A DNA stretch of 35,395 bases from positions 1 through 35,395 of the forward strand of contig CAJFJY010000004.1 in NCBI GenBank assembly GCA_904384205.1, in the 5' to 3' direction. The translations under genes and the position numbers were made by a program. This DNA is from an uncultured Clostridia bacterium. GTDB taxonomy: Bacteria > Bacillota > Clostridia > TANB77 > CAG-508. The notes under the pieces were generated by a model. The model had not been told where the DNA came from, ran no database searches, and saw only the letters and a list, made by a program, of their open reading frames with translations. Numbering within the stretch: the first letter of the stretch is position 1; each line of letters opens with the position of its first letter. Shown here one piece after another: positions 31,353-35,395 of the stretch.

Positions 31353-31484
31353 TAAGAAAAGCGGCTTCGCCACATGTGTAAAATTGCTTCGCAATTATTA
31401 CACGAATATAAGGTAGCTTAACCTTGTTGTATACGGAAAAATCCACATGTGGTCAAGATAAAAGTCGATTTTTCCTATACAATA
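31353..31484 (+). repeat. Family I structured element, copy 3
   Basis: It begins TAAGAAAAGCGGCTTCGCC, has a hairpin GTGTAAAATTG/CAATTATTACAC, the core AAGGTAGCTTAACCTTG, then a hairpin GTATACGGAAAAAT/ATTTTTCCTATAC. It shares start, core and closing hairpin with 11079 and (inverted) 1371. It lies between metG and the deacetylase gene. Confidence 0.8.
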
Positions 31485-31509
31485 AAAAATAGAAGGAATT
31501 GAAATATAA

Positions 31510-32433
31510 ATGTGTCAATTTTTGATAAAATATGGAATGTATAATTTAAAAGAATATAAAAGACATAAAAGAATAATCATTTCTCTTTTAGTCCTAACAG
31601 CAATAGTATTAATTGCAATAATATTTTATTCAATTGATACTATTGTTAGATTAAAAAATATAGAAGAATTTAATAGACAAACCATAGCAATCAGCGAAAA
31701 ATTGATTCAACAAGATGCTGAAAATGCAGAAAAAATAAAACAAGAAAAAGATAATAAATTTTCACAGATGAAAGACAATATCAAACATATATATAAATCA
31801 GATACTAAAAGAGCATTTTTAACATTTGATGATGGACCTTCAGCAAATACAGAATCAATATTGAATATTTTAAATAATTATGGAATAAAAGCTAGTTTTT
31901 TTGTATTAGGAACAAGAGTAGAAGCAATGCCAAACATGGTAAAAACAATGTATGAGCAAGGACATTTTATAGGAAACCATGGATATTCACATACATATTC
32001 TCAAATATATTCTTCTCCACAAGCAGTACTAGATGAATATAATAGAACAAATCAATTAGTTGCAAATGCAATAGGAGATTCTACATATAATTCACATTTA
32101 TTCAGATTCCCTGGAGGTTTAGCAGGAGGAGTATATGCAAGCATCAAAAACGAAGCTGAACAACTTCTAGAACAAAATTACATATTAAATGTCGATTGGA
32201 ATGCATTAACAGGAGATTCAGAAAAAAGCAATCCTAGTCCAGAATATCTAATGCAAAACTTACAGAAGACAACTTGTAATAAAAATAGTGTAGTAATACT
32301 AATGCATGATGCAGCAGCAAAAAAAATAACAGCAGATATGTTACCACAAGTTATAGAATATTTAAAACAACAAGGATATGAATTTAAAACCTTTAGTGAT
32401 CTTTTAGGAGACACCAAAAGTTTAGATAAATAA
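31510..32433 (+). CDS. Membrane-anchored polysaccharide deacetylase (NodB/CE4)
   Basis: The 307-residue protein has a short cytoplasmic head, one transmembrane helix (IIISLLVLTAIVLIAIIFYS, about 20-39), a coiled stalk and a NodB domain: FLTFDDGPSANT (about 103-114) with the catalytic Asp and metal Asp, GNHGYSHTYSQ giving the metal-binding H-xxx-H, LFRFPGG, and VVILMHDAA near the end. CE4 enzymes deacetylate peptidoglycan or other surface glycans. All motif residues are present, so it should be active outside the cell. ATG 31510 follows AGAAGGAA at a rather long spacing. It is followed after 23 bases by the large unknown gene. Confidence 0.92.
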   Translation: MCQFLIKYGMYNLKEYKRHKRIIISLLVLTAIVLIAIIFYSIDTIVRLKNIEEFNRQTIAISEKLIQQDAENAEKIKQEKDNKFSQMKDNIKHIYKSDTKRAFLTFDDGPSANTESILNILNNYGIKASFFVLGTRVEAMPNMVKTMYEQGHFIGNHGYSHTYSQIYSSPQAVLDEYNRTNQLVANAIGDSTYNSHLFRFPGGLAGGVYASIKNEAEQLLEQNYILNVDWNALTGDSEKSNPSPEYLMQNLQKTTCNKNSVVILMHDAAAKKITADMLPQVIEYLKQQGYEFKTFSDLLGDTKSLDK

Positions 32434-32456
32434 ATTTTCTAGAAAGGAGAATAAAA

Positions 32457-34733
32457 TTGCCTAGAAAAAAGACTGAGCAGGATGTAGAAATATTAGAAAA
32501 ATTAGAATACATAGGTTTAAATCTTAATAAGATACCAGAATCTCTAAAAAAATTTGAGCCATTACAATTTGTATTCCCCAAAATAAATAATGAAAAACAA
32601 CAATATAAGCAATATAGATTTATACCAATAAAAGATATACAAATATTGTTATCACCAACAAATAGATTAGATGATTTAAAAGAAAAATATAGAAAAGCAA
32701 TGCCATTATCAGAATATCTAGATAATAAATCAGAAGAAAATTTTTTAAGACATGCAACATTTTTAGATATGCTACGAAAAGTAAAAATAAAAGACATAGA
32801 AAAAATTGAAGAAGAACAAGAAAAACTATCAAAACAATTACCTTTCAAAGTAAAATTTGAAGGAAACTATTTATGGCAAATTTACTATTCAGAAGTAGCA
32901 GATAAATATTTTATGTTGGTTCCTACCAAAGACTCTAATTATTCTACATTTTTCTATTTATTAAAAAAGAAATTAGAAAAATCAAGAACAGCAAAAATAT
33001 TTGTACCAGTAATGGGAGTAAACTATTCAAAAAAATTTTTAAGTGGCGCAGAAATAGAAGATTTAGAAAACTTTTTGTGGGTATTAACACACGATTGGCC
33101 TTTAATATATGAAGTATATGATAAACAAGATAATGCAAGTATGCAGATATTAGGAGAGACTGCAGTATTTGATAATATTAAAAGCCAATATAAAGTAGTA
33201 TTAAACACTCAAACAGAAGCAAAAAGATTTTATAGATTACTTAAAGCAATGTTTATATTACAAACAGAATTGCCAAACTATTTTGAATTTAGAACTAATA
33301 TTACTGAAGAAGGTGGACTTGAATTCTTTTTAGAAGATGAAAAAATAGAATATACAAAGTTAGCCAAATTTGTAAAAAGTCAATATGCAAAAGGAGAAAA
33401 AAGAAAAGTCAAAATATCAGAAAGAATAGTAAATGATAGAAATAGACTAGAAAATTTAAAAAGAGAAGGAAGTCTATTAGACATAGAATTTGTAGAAAAA
33501 GAAAAGCAAATATCAACATTTTTAGAATGTAAAAAAACATTTTTTGGAAAGTTTAAATATTATTTTAAATATAGTAAGAAGAACAAAAAAAGCAAAATAA
33601 AAAATGATCAAGCAGAAGTAAAGAAAAAGAAAGTTGTAAAAACAAACTCAGAAGAGATATATAAAGAAAAAGAATTAAAGGACAAATATACAATTGAAGA
33701 ATTAGTAGATAGTTACAAAGAATTGGAAAATTTAGATACAGAATTAAAAAATATCATAATGGACATAAATGCAATAAAATTAAAAAACAAAAACATGAAG
33801 AAAAAGATTGAAAATGCAACAGCATATATTCAAGAAATAGATAGCCACAAAAAAAGTATATTTGAATTTTGGAAATACAGTAATAAAGATGAAATATCTT
33901 CACTACCAGAAGGAGAAGAGGAAGAAGTTAATATAGAAAAGAAAACAAAAAAGGAATCTGATTATAAAGAAGATATTGAATTATTAGGAAAAAACTTAGA
34001 TAAAATGCAATTAAAAAATTTATCAAAAACAGAAAGAGAAAGTATATTTATAGCTTCAACTAATCTAATTGACATTTTAAATAAAGTAAAATTAAATGAA
34101 GTAATGCCTAAAGAAATAGAATCAAGCCTAAGAGAATTAAAAAGAGAACAAAAAAATAATGAAATCGAAGAAGATAATGATGATGAAAATGAAATCTTTA
34201 TAAAAAATATAAAAGAAGAATTAAAGAAAGATAGTAATGGAAAAAATCTAAGAAATAAATTTGAAATTCTTGAAATAGGCAGAGGAACAAAACAAATAGG
34301 ATATAAATTGTCATTAGAAGAGACTGTAAAAAACATAAAAAACGCAATGGGTAAAGTAAAACTTCAAGATGATATAACAGTATATAAAGCTGTACCAGAC
34401 AACAAAATAGACAAAAATATGATAAATGTCTTTAACATAGACCCAGAAGATGAAATAAAAGAAGTTTTAAAACAAGACAATGATGAAATCAACTTTTATA
34501 AAATGGAATTAAAACCTGATTCAAATGTATTAGGATTTACGAATTGCATTTTTTATAAAAATAAGGATAAGGCACTGCTATTTGGAATGGATCTATCAAC
34601 AAAAATGATAGTAGATTTAGCTAATATGGAAAATAAACTAAAGAAAAATCAAACATTTAGAGTAATAGTTTTTGAAGACGAATATGATGATTTTTCAAAA
34701 ATGAAAATAAAAGAAGTAAATCTTTGGGAATAA
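32457..34733 (+). CDS. Large unknown protein with coiled coils (758 aa)
   Basis: A TTG start follows GAAAGGAGA. The cytoplasmic-looking protein has no signal peptide. Residues about 40-290 look like a globular alpha/beta domain (YLWQIYYSEVADKYFMLVPT, WVLTHDWPLIYEVYD). A basic stretch (KYSKKNKKSKIKNDQ, about 370-385) follows, then coiled coils (about 400-480 and 500-600) rich in Lys/Glu, and a C-terminal globular domain of about 150 residues (ITVYKAVP, NVLGFTNCIFY, ALLFGMDLSTKMIVDL). The composition is ordinary for this genome. I do not recognise the family and give no function. It shares a transcript with the deacetylase and ends in a strong hairpin. Confidence 0.75.
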   Translation: MPRKKTEQDVEILEKLEYIGLNLNKIPESLKKFEPLQFVFPKINNEKQQYKQYRFIPIKDIQILLSPTNRLDDLKEKYRKAMPLSEYLDNKSEENFLRHATFLDMLRKVKIKDIEKIEEEQEKLSKQLPFKVKFEGNYLWQIYYSEVADKYFMLVPTKDSNYSTFFYLLKKKLEKSRTAKIFVPVMGVNYSKKFLSGAEIEDLENFLWVLTHDWPLIYEVYDKQDNASMQILGETAVFDNIKSQYKVVLNTQTEAKRFYRLLKAMFILQTELPNYFEFRTNITEEGGLEFFLEDEKIEYTKLAKFVKSQYAKGEKRKVKISERIVNDRNRLENLKREGSLLDIEFVEKEKQISTFLECKKTFFGKFKYYFKYSKKNKKSKIKNDQAEVKKKKVVKTNSEEIYKEKELKDKYTIEELVDSYKELENLDTELKNIIMDINAIKLKNKNMKKKIENATAYIQEIDSHKKSIFEFWKYSNKDEISSLPEGEEEEVNIEKKTKKESDYKEDIELLGKNLDKMQLKNLSKTERESIFIASTNLIDILNKVKLNEVMPKEIESSLRELKREQKNNEIEEDNDDENEIFIKNIKEELKKDSNGKNLRNKFEILEIGRGTKQIGYKLSLEETVKNIKNAMGKVKLQDDITVYKAVPDNKIDKNMINVFNIDPEDEIKEVLKQDNDEINFYKMELKPDSNVLGFTNCIFYKNKDKALLFGMDLSTKMIVDLANMENKLKKNQTFRVIVFEDEYDDFSKMKIKEVNLWE

Positions 34734-34737
34734 TATA

Positions 34738-34781
34738 TTAAGAAATTCTATGTATCAAAAATTGAACATAGAATTTCTTAA
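34738..34781. terminator. Strong hairpin, probable terminator
   Basis: TTAAGAAATTCTATGT and ACATAGAATTTCTTAA form a 16-bp stem with a 12-base loop. There is no T-run, so it may act in transcript stability. Confidence 0.6.
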
Positions 34782-34808
34782 ATATATAAAAAGAAAGCAG
34801 GTAAAAAT

Positions 34809-35068
34809 ATGAAAGAATTAAATAAGTGGATAGATGTAAGAAAAAGACAAGTAAGAGAAGCAACTAATTTAGATATAACTATCAAAAATACATACATTTG
34901 TCAGACGAAAGGGAAATAAAAGAAGCTTTAGATGAAGGAATTATAGATAAAGAAGAATATGATTTAGCATATAAAACTACAGATGAACTTTTGTTAGAAT
35001 TAAAGAATAAAACTAATAAATTTGTTAATAGAGGATTAAATGATTACCTTAAATTTAGAAAAAATTAG
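34809..35068 (+). pseudogene. DUF402-like fragment broken by a frameshift
   Basis: ATG 34809 opens a 36-codon frame (MKELNKWIDVRKRQVREATN...) that stops at 34919. A second frame, entering near 34880, continues YIHLSDEREIKEALDEGIID, then KEEYDLAYKTTDELLLELK, to 35068. The second part resembles the C-terminal helix-rich end of DUF402 nucleoside phosphatase-type proteins, where an LDEDEL-like turn is followed by two helices. The N-terminal barrel is missing, so this is a remnant. It could instead be an unknown short protein with a sequencing indel. Confidence 0.5.
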
Positions 35069-35088
35069 AACAAATTATTAAACTAGTG

Positions 35089-35117
35089 TAGACATTTTTT
35101 AGAATTTGTGTTAATAT
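35089..35117 (+). promoter_or_regulatory. Promoter of the tRNA-Leu locus
   Basis: TAGACA at 35089-35094, a 17-base spacer and TAATAT at 35112-35117, 19 bases before the first tRNA-Leu half. Confidence 0.55.
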
Positions 35118-35135
35118 AGCATATGTAAACTTTAA

Positions 35136-35177
35136 GCTGGTGTGCTGGAATTGGTAGACGGGGCAGACTCAAAATCT
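35136..35177 (+). pseudogene. 5' half of a tRNA-Leu (CAA), interrupted in the anticodon stem
   Basis: GCTGGTGTGCTGGAATTGGTAGACG and the following bases match the acceptor and D-arm of tRNA-Leu, and the anticodon arm GCAGACTCAAAATCT shows CAA. After TCT the tRNA stops: the next bases do not supply the variable loop, T-arm or acceptor 3' strand. Confidence 0.75.
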
Positions 35178-35278
35178 AAATGGATTTTTTTGATAGTAAT
35201 TCTTAAAAGTATTGATAAATATACAGGTTTAGGTTTTGGTAGAATTTAATTTTTATTAAATATCTAACCAAAATCTAA
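35170..35278 (+). other. att-like scar: CAAAATCTAA direct repeats after the tRNA half
   Basis: CAAAATCTAA occurs at 35170-35179 in the anticodon arm and again at 35269-35278, 99 bases apart. Between them GGTTTTGGTAGAATTTAA forms an imperfect inverted repeat with TTAAATATCTAACCAAAA. tRNA anticodon arms are common attachment sites for tyrosine integrases. No integrase is in the window. Confidence 0.4.
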
Positions 35279-35313
35279 CCAAATGTATTTTTATATAAAT
35301 TTTAATTAAATAT

Positions 35314-35395
35314 GCAGGTATGCTGGAACTGGTAGACAGGATGGTCTCAAAAACCATTGTCAGAAATGGCGTGTGGGTTCGAGTCCCACTACCTG
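35314..35395 (+). tRNA. tRNA-Leu (anticodon CAA), cut by window end
   Basis: Acceptor strand GCAGGTA, D-arm with GGAACTGGTAGAC, anticodon stem-loop ATGGT-CTCAAAA-ACCAT, a long variable arm (TTGTCAGAAATGGCG), and T-arm GTGGGTTCGAGTCCCAC. The 3' acceptor TACCTG runs to the last base, so one stem base, discriminator and any CCA lie outside. Confidence 0.9.

Noticed and set aside
34200..34733. ADP-ribosyltransferase-like C-terminus in the 758-residue protein
   Set aside because: The words VYKAVP and LLFGMD vaguely recall such enzymes, but the required motif set is not visible.
1..35395. CRISPR array
   Set aside because: No regularly spaced direct repeats with unique spacers and no cas gene. The repeats present are dispersed hairpins or in-gene protein repeats.

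Overview
The window is about 35 kb of very AT-rich DNA. It has AGGAGG-type ribosome binding sites and consensus -35/-10 promoters, and it encodes a clearly Bacillota gene set: IreB, RuvX, RbgA, Mini-III, a T-box leader before ileS, Der-PlsY-GpsA, NatAB-like ABC genes and a bacterial RNase P RNA. The long IleS of the eukaryote-like type and the der-plsY-gpsA order fit an uncultured low-GC Clostridia-type chromosome. I would not name a genus.

Layout. 1-1170: remains of an AbiE-type toxin-antitoxin pair joined to a decayed nucleoside-kinase-like gene. 1207-1567: tRNA operon Val-Asp-Phe. 1749-1865: a 38-residue cysteine-rich membrane microprotein. 1939-4640 (minus strand): an acyl-CoA synthetase and a frameshifted membrane-anchored gene. 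4965-6203: a secreted G5/SH3/glucosaminidase. 6314-10965: a tight five-gene operon made of a small two-helix membrane protein, a CpaE/TadZ-like ATPase with AT-hooks and acidic LPGF repeats, a GAF plus degenerate GGDEF membrane protein, ireB and ruvX. 11243-13697: DUF1292 protein, membrane protein, rbgA, mrnC. 13684-17297: T-box and ileS. 17493-19777: ABC exporter. 20093-22879: DUF3006 protein, ComEC-like metallo-hydrolase, Rpn-type nuclease. 23046-27511: der, plsY, gpsA, a zinc-ribbon protein and dtd. 27732-29456: two hypotheticals and rnpB. 29774-34733: metG, polysaccharide deacetylase, a large unknown protein. 34809-35395: a decayed gene, a split tRNA-Leu and an intact tRNA-Leu cut by the window end.

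The most unusual content is between the genes. I see several families of short, strongly folded interspersed elements: (I) three copies with a conserved core at 1371, 11079 and 31353; (II) two copies at 4674 and 18379; (III) three nested inverted-repeat elements at 19785, 27511 and 29452, all lying at 3' ends of genes, where stem sequences differ but remain complementary; (IV) two copies at 11590 and 26892; (V) GTCCCC-rich units just upstream of the ileS and natA ribosome binding sites. Families I-IV preserve architecture more than sequence.

Four loci look broken or split (kinase-like gene, membrane-anchored gene, DUF402-like gene, tRNA-Leu). The first three are single-frame changes that could be real decay or sequencing error. 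Housekeeping genes otherwise look intact. The best candidate for an undescribed protein system is the 6314-10267 trio, co-transcribed with ireB and ruvX.
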